Of a stretch of DNA of 64,000 nt, positions 36,101 through 51,100 are shown in pieces. The translations under genes and the position numbers were made by a program. The stretch is from Nelumbo lutea (Eukaryota > Streptophyta > Magnoliopsida > Proteales > Nelumbonaceae). Numbering within the stretch: position 1 is the stretch's first letter; each line of letters starts with the position of its first letter. A model generated the notes under the pieces. That model was not told where the DNA came from. It worked only from the letters and a program-made list of their open reading frames with translations, and did not search any database. The stretch covers positions 26,032,378 to 26,096,377 of the forward strand of contig JAKGHH010000008.1 of the NCBI GenBank assembly GCA_022828595.1. Direction: 5' to 3'.

Positions 36101-39100
36101 GATCCATTCTGATGATTGCCTTACTATGAGTAATGGAAGTCTCTAAGTACAATGACCAAAGGTTGAAGAAGTGCAAAACTTACATGTTTATTAAAGAACA
36201 AAAGGTAGACGAGAAGAAAAGAGAGAATGAGGATTAAGAAACAGACAAATGAAAAAGAGATATCTCTGAAGTTGATGATTAAACATTAGAAATCTACTGG
36301 TGCCATGGGCAATTGGACTAGTGGGACATAAAGCTAATAAGTTCTACTCATCTGTTAGCAACACCTGTGAAGTGGGTGCCCAACATGTCCATTGTGTTTA
36401 ACATTATTCCCACCCATCTCCTCCTATCTCTGTATTTGGAAAAAAAATTCAAAGATGAAGAGAATAAGAGACGTCACTTTACAATTATTCTGTTTCTCAG
36501 AATCTTTTTTTCCTTTTTGTTTGGCCTATGTATGCAGAATCCATGATCATCTAAGATCACTGATTGAAACTATTGGCACTGGTGAATCGTTTTGGTCCAT
36601 TTTTACTGTAATTACCTGTTCTTTTTTACCTTCACGTGTATGTGCATTGGGCGCAGGGGAGGGGGGTTCCAACTTCATAATACCATATTAACTGATGACT
36701 CATTATATGTAAACTATCTTTTAGTAATCCGTCTGCTGAAGTAGAATACTCCAGTGGTTATATGGGTAGGTCACGCTAGGCAGCAATTATATCTTGGTTT
36801 GTTTCTTGCTTCTGGCACTAAGTGGAGAACTAGATTATCTCCACTTCTCTATTTAAGAATTAAAACCGAAAAGGTGAAAAAGAGAAGATTTTGAATTATT
36901 TTATTCAGTAATATGATATATTGACGAGACCTCTTACAGGTAGTTTACTTTTGTAGTCTTTTCTGCTTTTCTATTGGTTAATATAAGAGTTGTTATGGAA
37001 TGTTTATAAGAACCTTAAATTTATAAAAACCCCATATTGGAAAAAATGTGGGTTTTCAGAGTAGTAAACTAAGACAAAGACTTGACAGATTCAAAATATT
37101 TTATCATTTGAATAACTTGATGTCTTAGTGCACCCTAGAACACTATAAACTAAGTGCTCTTTTTCCTGGTTCCATGGCTCCCTAATGCTAGTCAAATTCA
37201 AAGTATATATTTTAGTTCTAAAAGTGAAAGCATGCCATTCTCTCTCTCTCTCCGTCTCTTTCTCTTCGTTTTTTTGATAAACTGGCACATCCCCTTATTA
37301 GAAGTCAAAGAGTACTTCACGAAAAAGACAAATAACATGCGAAATTCTCTGTAATAAATAAATTTCTTCTCTGCCTTTTTTCATAGGGATAGGCCCTGCT
37401 GGTTAATTGACGAAAAGGAACTCTGGCTTAATAGCTATCTTATATTTTGGATGTGATGATTGGTAACTTAAAATGCTTTTAATTTTTCAGTGGTGTTTGA
37501 TTATTGTTGGATTGATCCATCCATGCAGACCCATTAAAAAATTAACAGATTTTACATCACCTTATACAGTTATACTGTCTCCTTTTGTCTTAATTTGTTG
37601 GAAATAGAATGCCAAGGAATTTTACCCAATAAGATCTCTTTTGTTTGATTTTCTCCTCTTATTACATTAATAATTTTGTTAATCTTATTTAGGTGTAACC
37701 CCTGCTTCCTCGTGGTCTATAGAAAAAAAAAAAAATCCAGTTAGATTGTATGGTTGGATTTCTGACATACTTAGGCATGGCTTCTTGAAAACCTCAAATC
37801 TTTTTGTAGTACTTATCTATTTACTATTTGATACAGTTTGGTAGGGGCCATTGCTTGGTAAAATTGTAAAATGTCGGGCTGACAAGTGTGAGAATGGGGT
37901 TCAAGTTTGACAATGGTCACTTTATGCAAAAAATGGCCCAAAGGAAGATGGTGGAAAAAAATTCCAAAATGCTCTTTTTTCAGTGGATCGAATAGCCACA
38001 TTGTGCATGTTTGAAAGAATATACTTCTCATGATAACATGAACAACATGGCTTTGTTATCAACAATTCAAAGGAGCATTTCCTCTTTTTTAGCAAAAGTG
38101 AACTCCAAATAGTGGGACCATCATTGGGTAATGGCCTTTTATGTGATCCAGTTTCCCCCTTCTTAGTGGTCTTTCTTCATCGACAGTAATAATTAGAAGT
38201 TAGAGGTTGTAACTAATAAAGAAAATAAAAGCAACAAAGAAAATATGGATCCATGCCATCATGGTGGTAGTAGTATCCAAATCAACTTCTTATTCTCATT
38301 TTTCACTATAACTACTAAGCAGAACAGTGAATGACAAGACAAGAAAAATCTGCAGCCAATTCCCTTTTCTACTAACAAAAACATCATCAAATATTACTTT
38401 GCTCTTTGTTTGCCGATTATATTCCATCTGAAGGTCCAAATTGTTAAGCAAAGATGAAGGAATTAAATAAAGTCAAATTGTTAACAAGATTAAATATTAC
38501 TTTATGTAATCAAATTAAATATTAACAAAAACATCATTAAATATTACTTAGTTCTTTGTTTGTGGATTATATTCCATCTCGAGGTTCAAATTGTTAAGCA
38601 AAGATGAAGGAATTAAATATATTGATTATTGCAAGTGCATGCCAAAGTAGAAGTTTGTTTTGGTGTTTTCAGTCATCCCTAGTACTTTATTTTCGGGATA
38701 TGAGCCCAAGCTTAAATGGAAAAAAAGTGAAAGAAGAGGTGGAAACAACTTTTAATTGCTCTTTTCGGTCATACAGAATGCAAGATCAACTATGTTTTTG
38801 GAACGTCCCTAATTTCTCTACTTTTTTTCTTGCCTTTAATTAGGAGCTAAAGTTAAGAGAATTATGATGGGCCAAGTTTATAAACATGGGAAGTAGTGGA
38901 GAATGATGTGTCCTACCAATATATAGCATGGTTCTGGGCTAGGTATTCATGAAATTTGGCACCAATATGTTTCACAGGTTGTTTTGTTTCTCTAAGAATC
39001 AGGAACACTTTCCTCTGTTTTTTACGCATAAATCTTGCATGTTGTTTGACACCAGGTCATTTCAGAAGCATTCTGTTTCACCAAGAATCAGGAATGCCAT

Positions 39101-42100
39101 CTCCTGTTTTTTCGACAAAAACAAGACACTCAGAAAACCTGTCAGCTTTTTCAAATTTTAATGTATCAGATCACTCACGAAACGCATGGTGCTAACAGCT
39201 AAACACCTGGATTGTTATTTTTGATAAAGCATTATCATGGTAGCTTAAGGAAGCTAAGAAACCTTCCATCATTTAGCTTGATGAATTTAAAGCTTCTCTT
39301 CTTGGCAAAAGAATTTGCTTTTTCATTCTTGCTTGTTCGAATTTGACCAACATGGGTTGTCAGTGAAAGAAAAATTTCGACCTCTGAAAGCTGTTAATGC
39401 TTGACGCATGTGCCACTGAACGATCTTAATGCTGCAACACAGCATGAAGTGGATAGACAACTCAAGTATACTGATGGAACTTGTGGGCACTTGAGCGCAT
39501 AAATTTGCTTGTTGGTTACTTGCTGTGCGTGGAGACGAGAGTGGCAACGAAGCAACTAAGACATGGTGGTTGGGAGATGCATTTGCACGGTGGAATTGAA
39601 CTTGTGTACACAATATTGCACACCCACTATCTCTGCAGGCTTGAGTCACTGATCAGTATTGATGTGCTATGAAAAGTACCTTTGTCTTGTTTGGATTTTT
39701 GTGTTGTCGGCAAATCTATGTTTTTTTGTTTATTAATTCAAATTCCTTTCTCTTCTCTTTTTCTGATCATTTACATGAACCTTCCCCTTGAAACCTCGCA
39801 TGTTTTTTGACTTCCGCAAAAACCTCCTTCAGTGTTTCAAATAAACATGCAAACATAATTAACCATGTATTAATTGTCTTCAAGGATGAAACAAGATTTA
39901 TGTAAATTGGGACAAGGCTTAGGTGATGATGAGGAGGAGTACGACCCCTTCCGTTAATTATTTTGACATAAAACATTGATGTAGTGTATTAAAAAGTTTT
40001 TAAAATCCTATTTTTGTTGGTAAGAAAACCTTATCGGGATGAAGATTTATCAAATTATCTCAAAAAGGTGATACTTTATTTAAGTGTGGCAAGGAAACAA
40101 TCACTGTATAGGTTTCCTTACCTTTTGCTTCAAACCAAACATAACCTAAGTGAAAAATGAAGGCTATTGCAGTCCAAATTTGGGCAATAGATAAAGAGAA
40201 AAAATAGGTCAAATTGAAGTGAGCAGTCAAATTGGGCTACTTTGGAAGACCTAAAAGAAAGTAGAGATTCCTGAGGTATGTTTCCAGGGTGAACTTTTTG
40301 ATGCTTAAGTTAGTAGGCAGGTAGTGAATTGTCGGGCTGAGCAAATGAGGCTGGTAAGTAAGATAAGCAAGAATGCGAGGATGGGTGAGAGGAGGTGAGG
40401 AGGTGCCATGCTTGCTAAGCAATCCTAATCCTATAGGGAGATGACCATCAGGGATATCTTGAGCTTCTTGATATCTCATCCTTACTTCCAATTCAAGTAA
40501 TTGGTGAGTGCTTTGATTTGTTCTAAGATAAGTGGTGGGCATGGGCTTGAGGTCGTCACCTTGATGCTTGGGCATTGAGAGGTTGGCTTAGTTGAAGAAA
40601 GTAATGCCACTAGAAGAGTTAGGGCCTATTTGTTTCTTCTTAATTCTTATCTCTTAAGATAAGATGGATCTTTTAACATTAAGAGAAAAATGGTTGTTCG
40701 TTTCCTTTTATCTCTTATTTATTAAAGTGCAATCATACAACTTTTTGTTTTTCAATAATACCCCCAAAAAGGCAAACAAAAACTCTCATATATGGGGTCA
40801 AAATAGATATTTGATAATTTTCAGAATTTAGAATTCAGAACAACATTCTCTACATTCAGAGTTCCGAGGAAAGAAAAGTTCACCAATACCAACATACCTC
40901 ATAATGTAACTATTGTACTTTCTGATGTCAAACTTCAAAGCAAACAAATAGGCCCTTAGATCTGAGCTATGATGCCGTTCTCCATCCAAGGCGTGTCTGC
41001 TATACATGTTCTCCAGGGGGTCACATTACTTCTACTTGTATGGTGGGTGGGTGTTAGATTGGGATGAAATCTAGACTATTGATTGTGGGTTGATTTGGGT
41101 CGTTGAAATTCTTAGACAAGGAGTCCTAAGTGATTAAGATTCCATCATTTACTTTTGGAGTACTTAGGAGAGCAGAATAGAGCTAGGTCGATAGTTAAAT
41201 TCGGATTGGTTGCTCGGTGTCTTATATTAGTTGGTTTGGTAAGTTACCTTACCATGCTAGTTCATTATGTCTACTAGTTCAAGTTCTAGTTTTTGGTCTG
41301 AGCATTCAAATTTAGGGTCGGAATTGGGAAGTAGCTACTTTAGCTCATTAGTTGAGATTGAGGAGGTTGAGGTTAGGGAGACTAAGGTTGGTAGTCCTTT
41401 GGCCAAGGACAAGGCCATTTACGGGATTGAGGCTGAGGAAGCCAAAGTTTAGAGTCAAGCTATGTCTTTCGGTGCCAAGGGTGAGGTAAAGGCTAAGGCA
41501 AGGTATGTGTAAGTGAATATTGTTGACGTGGACAATGAAGTTGAGTGTGTTCTTGAGGTTAGGACCTCGGATGTGATTTGAAAAGAGGTCAAGTTTGGAA
41601 ACATGTCTCAAGTCGAGGAGAGGGCTTATGAGGCTCCTATGGGTTGGTTGTGCATCTATGAGGATAGTTTAGAAGTCAGGCTTAGGTTTCTCATGGATGA
41701 GCGGATTGCCTAGATTTTGACCCTCTATCATTTGAGGAGGAGAAGACTTATGAGGCTCCTATGGGTTGGTTGTGCATCTATGAGGATAGTTTAGAAGTCA
41801 GCTTAGGTTTCTCATGGATGAGTGGATTGCCTAGATTTTGACCCTCTATCTAGTAACTGTATCTCAACTAGTGTTGAACTTGGTGAGATTCCTAGTGTAT
41901 GTTGCCTACGTGGCTTGGGTCAACTAAGTCGGTTTGTTTGCTTAGGTCTTCTAGGCACTTTTTGTGTTGAAGAACTATCCCTAGTCTAGGGGTGGTATTA
42001 CTTCTTGGTCTAGAAAAAAGGAACTCGATTTACTAGGGCTCCTTCTTTTATCCACAGTTGGAACGAATGGTTTTTCTACGTGATTGAGCTAGAGGCATGG

Positions 42101-45100
42101 TGGTTACCGGTGAGGTGGTTAGCCTTTGTAACCAGCCTATGCTAGTCAGGATGATAGGGATTTTAAGAGTTTGGTTAGTGCTAAGGTCAATGTCAAAGAG
42201 TTCTTGTTTGAGACTTGTCTAGTTGAGGATGAGCTATGTTGGTCAAATTTAGGTAAGGGCATAACCCAAGTTGATCATAGATTTCAAGCTTTTCTTTTAA
42301 TGTTTGTGCATGTATTGATATTCATTTTTTTCTTGTTTCAAAGATGGATGATCATTATAGGTTTCTCAAGCATGTAAGGAAGAGGAAGATACTTGAGGCC
42401 GACGGAAAGGGTACTCCTTTGATCGAGTTGAGGCAACTGTTCCCCAAGCGATCACCCAAGAGTACTCGAGATCCTGTACAAAGACGAGGTTGGGATGAAA
42501 GTGATTGTGGTGACTCCATGAGCCTTGAAGAGGTGGATGTTCTTGTTGGAGTGGTTTATCCCTGTCATTGAGGCTGATTTTGTGAGGATCAAGTGGGTGG
42601 CCGAGGTGTTGGCTTAAGGAATCTACTTTACCATGGATCGGAAGGGGCTAGGTTCCATTCTACCAAGGTTCTTTAGTGCCATTCCTACATCAAGGCAATT
42701 GAGGTTGGTAAGATTTCATTTTATTTGTTTTACTTGGTTTATTTTCCTTTGCCATCCTAAGCAACATTCTTTTTGTAGGGCACCTTCACTAGTAAGGCTA
42801 TTTGCGACCACCTTGCTTACATGTCAACATAATATAGTGATATGTTGAAGGAGGAGGCTTGTAATGTCAAGATTGAGATGCTAAAGTTGAGATATGGGTG
42901 GCCATGAAGAGGGCTCGAGCTGCCTTGGAAAAAGATAAGGCAGTTGATTAAAAATTTGTAGGGTACATGGTGTCAAAGGATCACCAAGACACCCTTAACC
43001 AATACAAGGTGATCACCTTCATGAACGGGTTCACCATGTATGGAGTGAAGGTTGATGAGCACTACCTTGACCTTGACATGAGCTTCTTGGACGTCACGAC
43101 CACCCTGGTGGAGTTTCTTGTTGCCAAGGAGTCAGTCATGCTAATAACCGATGGCATGTCTCCCATCTAGATGTGATTTTACTGTCTTCTATACATGCTA
43201 TGGACTTACATGCCCATGATTTTTTTTTTACCTTTTTTCCTTTCTTTTTCTGTTTCATACCCTCCAAGCCTTAAAAGTCCAAGGCTTCTTTGTTGAGAAG
43301 TAATGAATATCTATTTGAGCTGAGCTCTTTTGACTTGTTGCATATTGTTTCTTTGTTGTTACAATCCAATGAAATTGAGGTGGCTTATCGAAGGTTGTTA
43401 TAACTATGCACAGTCAAATGTTGAGATGGCTTGACTAAGTTAATTCATTGAGGTGGCCCGTTTGGGGCCTTAAGTAGTTAAGTTAGGTTCATGGACAAGG
43501 TAGCCTAACCTCTCGGAGCTAGCCTTAACAAGTTAAGTTAGGTCCACTGAGATTGCCTATGTGAGGCTTATAGAGTTTGAGCTATTCATGTCCTTGGTAG
43601 AAGTATTTAACCATTTTGGACAAGTTGCACTTAGAATAGTGGTTGTGCTTGACCTATTGGTATGACCAGTGGCATTAGTAAAGTCTGCCTATGTGAGGCT
43701 TATAGAGTTTGAGCTATTCATGTCCTTGGTAGAAGTATTTAACCATTTTGGACAAGTTGCACTTAGAATAGTGGTTGTGCTTGACCTATTGGTATGACCA
43801 GTGGCATTAGTAAAGTCTAGCTCAGTAACTTGACTACTTGACCTCCAACCTTGTTGATACTAACTTGCTTAGGTTTTTAATTCAGCCACATTTGGTGGTG
43901 GATTGGTTAGTGTGACAATTTTGTTGACATGACCAAAGGTGATAGCCTTATTGATCCGTAGAGTGGCCTACATGAGGCCTTTAGTTGTTTAGTTCCTCAG
44001 ATGAACCTTCTCAGCCTTTTATGCAAGTTGGGTTAATACTAGTGATCGAGCCTTGACCCGTTATCTTGCTTGTAGGGAAACATATTTGGAATGAAAACTA
44101 AATTTTATTAAGACTTAAAGTATAAGGTACAAGAGGTGTTCTAGAATTGGTTGGTGTTCTATGGTGTGTTGGACTATATTTGAGCTAAGGCTCCCTATCT
44201 CATGTTCCTAAGGTGCTAGCTAATTTGATGCTTGTTATTGGTCATTTGGCTTGGGTTCTCGTTTTCTAGATCTACCTTTCTTGTGTCTTTCATGGGAGGT
44301 GTAACTTCCAAGGTATTCTTTTTGGATGAGGTATTAAATTTCATTCTTAAGTTCTCGACAATCTTTTGTGTCATGTCCACAACCTTAATGAAATTCATAG
44401 AATTGTACCATAATCTTCTTCATTAGATTTAAGCTTTTTAGGTCACGTGAAGAAGGGTTTATCTTAGACTCTAAGTAGGATTTGCATCCATTAGATGTTC
44501 AAGGGGTTGTGATGGTTGTAGTGTGGAGCCTTTAGGGTTTGGTTGAGGTTATCGTCTTGTGATCTTTTCTAACTATGGAGTTTATTGCTAATTATGTTGG
44601 GATTATGGATGATGGGATTGGTTATTTGAGGCCCAAAGATCATGGTTATTTTGGGGCAGCTATTTTGCACGGTTGTATTGAGGTTGTTGGGTTGAGTGGT
44701 CAGGGGGTTAGGGTCCCGACCCTATTGCTTGTTCTGTAGCCTAAGCAATTGCCCAGTTTTCTTTGGACTGAGGAGTGTTGTTCATGGTACTTAGTTTAGT
44801 TGTTGATGTGAGTGTGTTAGATGGTTGGATGTTTGGAGTTGTCTTGCTATTGAGGTGTTGCTTGATCTTTGGTCAATAGGGTAATGAGGTCATTGACTTA
44901 GCACAAAATGTTCTCAATTTGATCTTTTCATGATGGTTTGGACCTCTCAAGTTGGTTGTTGAGGATTTTGTGGTGTAGGTCACGCTCCTTCATTGTCGTA
45001 GAGACTTATTGAGAAAGGACTGGTTCTAGGAATCCTTGTAATTGTTAATGCATGTCTTTGGAGGCCTAATGAGATGGCTTCTTTGCTCGGTTTCCATAGA

Positions 45101-48100
45101 TGTTGCCAATTTGTTGCAGTTTGAATCCAAGCAACAGGTAAAGAGGAAATAAGTGATTGAACCAAGGTGAGTGGAAGAATTGAGATGTTTCCAAAGACCT
45201 TCAAGAAAGTAGAGAGGACAAGGTATGTTCCTAGGGTGAGCTCTTTGATGCTGAAGTCAACAAGTCGGTAATGAGTCACTGGATCGAGCAAAGGAGGCTA
45301 GTCCATGAGGAAAGTAAGAAAGCGAGGAGGTAAGAGAGGGTTCTATGATACATATGTTATTCCAAGAATGCAATACCTACATATAGAGGAGGAGAAGAGG
45401 TGTCATGTTTGCCAAGGAGTTTTAGTCCTATAGGGAGGCAACCATTTGGGGTTGGCCTAAGCTTCTCGATATCTTGTCCTTATTTGGTTATGCTTCACAG
45501 GTAGTCTAATTTGGCTGGTCGGTTTGGTGATCGAACTGGTTTGAGTAATAGTGTCTAGTTTGTTCTAGGATGCATGGCAGAACATGCTTGGGTCGTGCCT
45601 ATCGACCTCATCAAAGGCCAAGTTAGGATTGTACTTAGGGGTGCAACTGGGGTTGGCCTAAAATAACATTTTGCATTGCTTTGGGCTAGGGCCTTTGGGT
45701 TAGGCCCATTCAAATTTTAACAAAAGCCCAATCTAAGCCCACCCATGTTACACTTAAACTTCTCCGATTAGTATTAGCGGAAATACCATACTTAGGCAAT
45801 CTCAAGAAAAAACTTGTGGGGTTGCCCCCTGTTTTGTTAGTGCCTATTCTCTCTTCTTACAAAAAGAAAAGGTAAGAAAAAAAGAACACTACTGTCTTAT
45901 AGGATAATTAATGGAAGGATGCATTTGTAAATTCCTTTGAAACAATGGATATTTTTGCAGGGGTCAAGGTAGAAGTAAAGATTTAAGCAAATTTCGTTGG
46001 TTGACTTTGTAAGGATGAAAGAAGCTATCTTGTAATAGTGAAGAAAAAGAAAGCTATTTTAATACTGTTGTTTTGATCCTATAATGATAGAAGTTAACTA
46101 AAACCCTGGCCATTACTGTGAATTGTTAACTCACAACTGTTCATTAACAAAGCAAGGTTTTCAAGTGGTATGAATTAATTCTTAGAATCTATATTATAAA
46201 GCAAGAAACAATATAGTGTTTCCCTTTAAGCAGTCCCACTTCCATTATTCATTGGTTTTATTATTTTGTTTTAGTACTGTCAGAGGATTGGGTCTGGTTT
46301 GGAATATGTGGTATCAGTCTTGAACCAATTATTAATGAGGACAATAGGATTTGACTCTATTATATGTTGATAAAACAAGTGTTTTAACCAAAGCTATCAT
46401 ACATACAATCAATGTTTAAAATTTCGATACGATATGCCCGATGCGGGGCGTATCGTATTGTATCTTTGAAAAACCAATACAGGATACACATGAAAATCGG
46501 ATGTTTTGTCTTTTTCATGCGTATTGGACCCGTATCGAGGCGTATCGGTAGCGTATCGACGAAAAATATATGATAAAAAATAAAAAAAATTAAAGGGGGA
46601 AAGCAAGCTTCTTTTCCCCGAAATAAGCCTTCTTTCACCCCTAAATGACTCTAAAACTCTAAATTTCATTCCTAGAGTGCTAGATTTGCAAAAGTTTGCA
46701 AGAAACAAGTGTGAATCGTTAATTTTTTTTTTAAATATTTTTCAAATTTTGAAAAAATATGGCAAAAATAGGTATTTTATAATATCTTGTGATTTTTTTT
46801 CTTGAATGTTTAAATTTCTGTTGATCTACATTTCTTACATTTAAAATCATAATTTTTTTTGTGCTATCACTAGATTTATGGAAATTTCATGAATATATTT
46901 GGGGAAAATATAAATTAATAAAAAAATTGAAAATGTAAGTATTTTCTCTGCCTATAAAGACTAAATATGTTTTAGATCTATGGATTTGTCTATCATATCC
47001 ATAGAGCAATTGAAATTTCTTCTTTAATATTTTTTTTGATTTTTTATATTTTTAGAATTAAAAAAATAATTAATTATATTTTATAATTTGATCACAACAA
47101 TTGAATATATTATAATTCTATGGATGATCTACCATATCCATAGACCAATTGAAATTTCTTCTTTAATAATTATTTATTTTTTTAGAATTAATAAATAAAT
47201 AAATAATTAATTATATTTTATCATTTGATCACAATGATTGAATATATTAAAATTCTATGGATGATCTATCATACCCACAAAGCAATTGAAATTTATTCTT
47301 TAATAAATATTTTTTGAAAATGAATAATAAATAATAATTATTTAAAAAATAATTAATTATTAATTATGTTTTCACATAGAAGTTGTGCCAATGCATGTTT
47401 TATGGTTGGATAGGAGAGTTTGGTTTTTCTCATCCCATAAAATTTTAAAACTTAAGAACTATAATTTATAAAGTATAATTAAGCATAGAATTTTTAATAA
47501 AATTATAATTAGCTATAATATATTTCTTCATAAAACTACTAAAATATATTAATTTAATATATATACACCTCATTGAAGTCTTATATTTAGTGTTGTTGAT
47601 GTATTTTTATGATTTATTAAAGTATTTATAGTGTTTCCAAGCGTATCTATGCGTATCTTAGTTTTTCTCCGATACGCATGTGTATCTAAGGCGTATCCCG
47701 ATATATATCTCTTAAAACTTCATTTCTGATACACTTAACATTTCCGATACTTTGAACCTTGCATACAGTCTATTTATCCTTTTAGGCATAATTATAACAA
47801 AAATCAGGAAGCGTATATAAATTATTAACTACATAACCGGTCCAGGTCTTTATCAGTTTGGAACACCAACAATTGGTTCTGATTCAATTATTAATCAGGA
47901 CAGAACCACAGAACCAGAACCAGTCAATTCGATCAGTTGTATCGATAGACCTAACCCATTGGCAGCTCTAGGATAACCCCACTTTGATTTGCCTTTTCAT
48001 CCAAGCATTTGTCCTCTTTATTTTTCATGTATCTTGTGTACTTTATTTGTTTGTTCCAATCACACACGTTTGCTTTCAGTAGCCAATGTGTAAATCACTA

Positions 48101-51100
48101 GCTAGGCTTTATACTTGATGGTGGTCACTATCATGGCGCACCATCATCCACTCACTTTCCTCTATACATGTACAAACAAAACATGCAACTGTTTGGTGAG
48201 GTCCTCCTATCCAAAAACCAGTGATAGATACCTTCAATCAATCTACCTAGTGGGAGGAGCACTGTATGGTGGAACAATTCACACCTTCAAAGCTCAAAGG
48301 ACCAACTTCATAATTGCTTGAAATGCATTGAGAACTGGTCAGGACGTGCTCAATCCTTATATGGTTGTTGATCATTGAGTGGCCTAAAAAATCAGTACTT
48401 TACAGGTGGTGGGGATATGATATATGAAAGGTACACGCAGCCATTAGTTCCTTCAGACTTTTATTTAATTCTATGAATTGCCAAAGGGGTGAGAATTTAA
48501 ATAACTGGCTATGATCATTCAGTCCAATTGAGTTTTCACTGTGGGAGATCTGCATTTGACTCATCAAAATATTTACTACCAGTAGTACAAGATTTGGAGA
48601 TGAATTTTTCCATTTGTTTATTTGTTTTGCTGTGGGTCAAACCTGATATATCTAATGGTGATAGATCCACAGTATGTAAATTAAAACTATGAAGGACAAC
48701 ATGGAAGATCAGACAAAATGTACATTCTCATTGTATGTACAGCACCTTGGACAGTCACCAATCCTCCCCTATGGTAGAAGATGATATCCCAAGTGAAGAA
48801 GCAAATGTTGCAGTTGTATCACCATTGAGATATCTCTTTAGGCGATCCAAGTCATCAGCAGCATCAAGCATGGTAGGCCTAGTTGATGGGGCTTCCTGGG
48901 TGCAAAGTAGACCCAACTCGAGCAGTTCGCCAATTGCGACTTCCCACATTTTCTTAACTTCAGGAGACTCATCTCTTGCAGCTCTCATCAAAGAAGGGTC
49001 TATCACCCTTTCCACCCTTCCATTATAGTGGCTCTTCACCCATTTATGGAGGCTTAACCCGCCAACAAACATGTCATCTGTGGGTTTCTTTCTAGTAACC
49101 ATCTCAAGTACCAAAATGCCAAAACTGTAAACATCTCCCTTTGTGGATGTACTTGAACCAAATCCATACTCTACATGATAAAAAGGGTTGTTGGTTAAAC
49201 AAAATTTTATGTAATACATAGGCTAAAGATTAATTAAAGATTTCACTTTAACACTACATATTCCAAGAAGCATGGGTACAATGCAGTACACTATCCAATT
49301 TGAATAAAATTGCTAAAGATTGTTCGATCTAGCAATGCTAAAAGACCATCAAGCTTGATGAGATCTTCCCCATGTAAGCAATTTTTGTTGCGAGGGCTCC
49401 CTTTATTTGCTTTGCAAATCTGAACCAGATAAAAAATTTGCACCAGGTTTAGTTTAGCACTTGTTTGTATGTAAATATTATTTGCACTCATTACAAAATT
49501 TACTTTTTTTCGTCTCAATTTCACTCACAGAGTGCAAATTTTGCATCCCAAAAAATTGATGCAAGATTTGCACCACTTTCTTCCAACCTCAATTCACTCT
49601 TACATGAAGTGGGGATCATCACATCATCATGCTTCCTACCGAACTCCCAAACAAATAAACCCCCCCCCACTTCATTTTACTTCTCACCATAGATAAAGTC
49701 AAATCTCAAGCAAAAGTAAAGCAGAATTTACCCTCAGCTAATTGCACTCTCAATTCTAACAATTTTCTTTTTGATAGGCAATAGGCTACACGATGGGGAG
49801 GGGAGGGGGGTAGCCATCCCCCAAACCCAAACCCCTAAACCCCCAACCCTGGTGAAAGCCAGATCGACTCGATCCCTGGTCTCTGCTATAAACCAGCTAG
49901 AGACTTTATCAACAAGATAGATGACACCTTATCTTTGTTACATGATGATGGTTTCTAAGAAAATAGGATTCATTCTGTACGTATATTCGTTATTCAGTTA
50001 TATCAAATAATAAAATTCTTTAAATTTTTGTTACTCTAATCTTGAAGAAAATAGGGAGGAGAAAATGTACCTGGTGCAATGTATCCAACAGATCCACTCA
50101 ACATATTTGTAGTAGAGTTCCCCATGTTGTCAACAATTCCACCATTTCCCCCTCCTACAGTATTCACCAACCTTGCAATCCCAAAATCAGAAACCAGAGC
50201 AGTCATGTCTTCATTTAGAAGCACATTACTCGGCTTCAAATCACAATGTATTACTCTGACAGGAGAATGGTGATGCAAATAAGCCATCCCTTCAGCTATG
50301 TCACTGCAGATGTTGACCCTCTGTATCAAGCTCAAATCTGAAGAACCTGAACGTAGGCCTATTTCCTGGTGTGGGTGGAGGTGGCTCTCCAAACTCCCAT
50401 TTGCCATATAAGGAAGAACAAGAGCCTTAAAATCTGGTAGACTACATGCTGTAATGATTCTCATCAGGTTTCTGTGACGAATTCTCTTTAGGACTTGGCA
50501 TTCTCTATCGAAGCTTTTTGTAGAATTACCACTTTGCATCTGTAGTACTTTGACTGCAACAACGGTCCCATCGCCTAAGAATCCTCCATAGACATGTCCA
50601 TAACTACCTGAACCGATCAGCTTTTCCTTATCAAATCCTCCGGTGGCCTCTGAAAGTTCTCTGTAAGTAATTCTTGGAAAGTTGGATTTCAGTGTTGGCG
50701 TTGAATATCTGAACATTTCATCTTTCCTAGAGGAAAGTATTCGTCTCATGTGCTGGTAACAAATCACACATAATATCGTCGATATGAATGCTGAAACAGA
50801 AACCACAATGCAAATCATGATCAAGAACATTCGTGAATGAATCCATTCATGACTTCTTTGGCAGATGGGTACTCCAGGAACTGATCCGCATAGATGTGAA
50901 TTGCCTAAGAAAGAAAGATTTATGGCTGATTTGAACATGCCACCATTGGGTATCAATCCATTAAAATCATTAAATGAAAGATTCAACTGAGTGAGAGGGC
51001 ATCTACTCAAGCTTAATGGGATCTCACCAGATAAAAAATTGTTAGAAACATCCAGTGACTCTAGATTCCGAAGTTGACCTAAGGATTCTGGAAGCTTTCC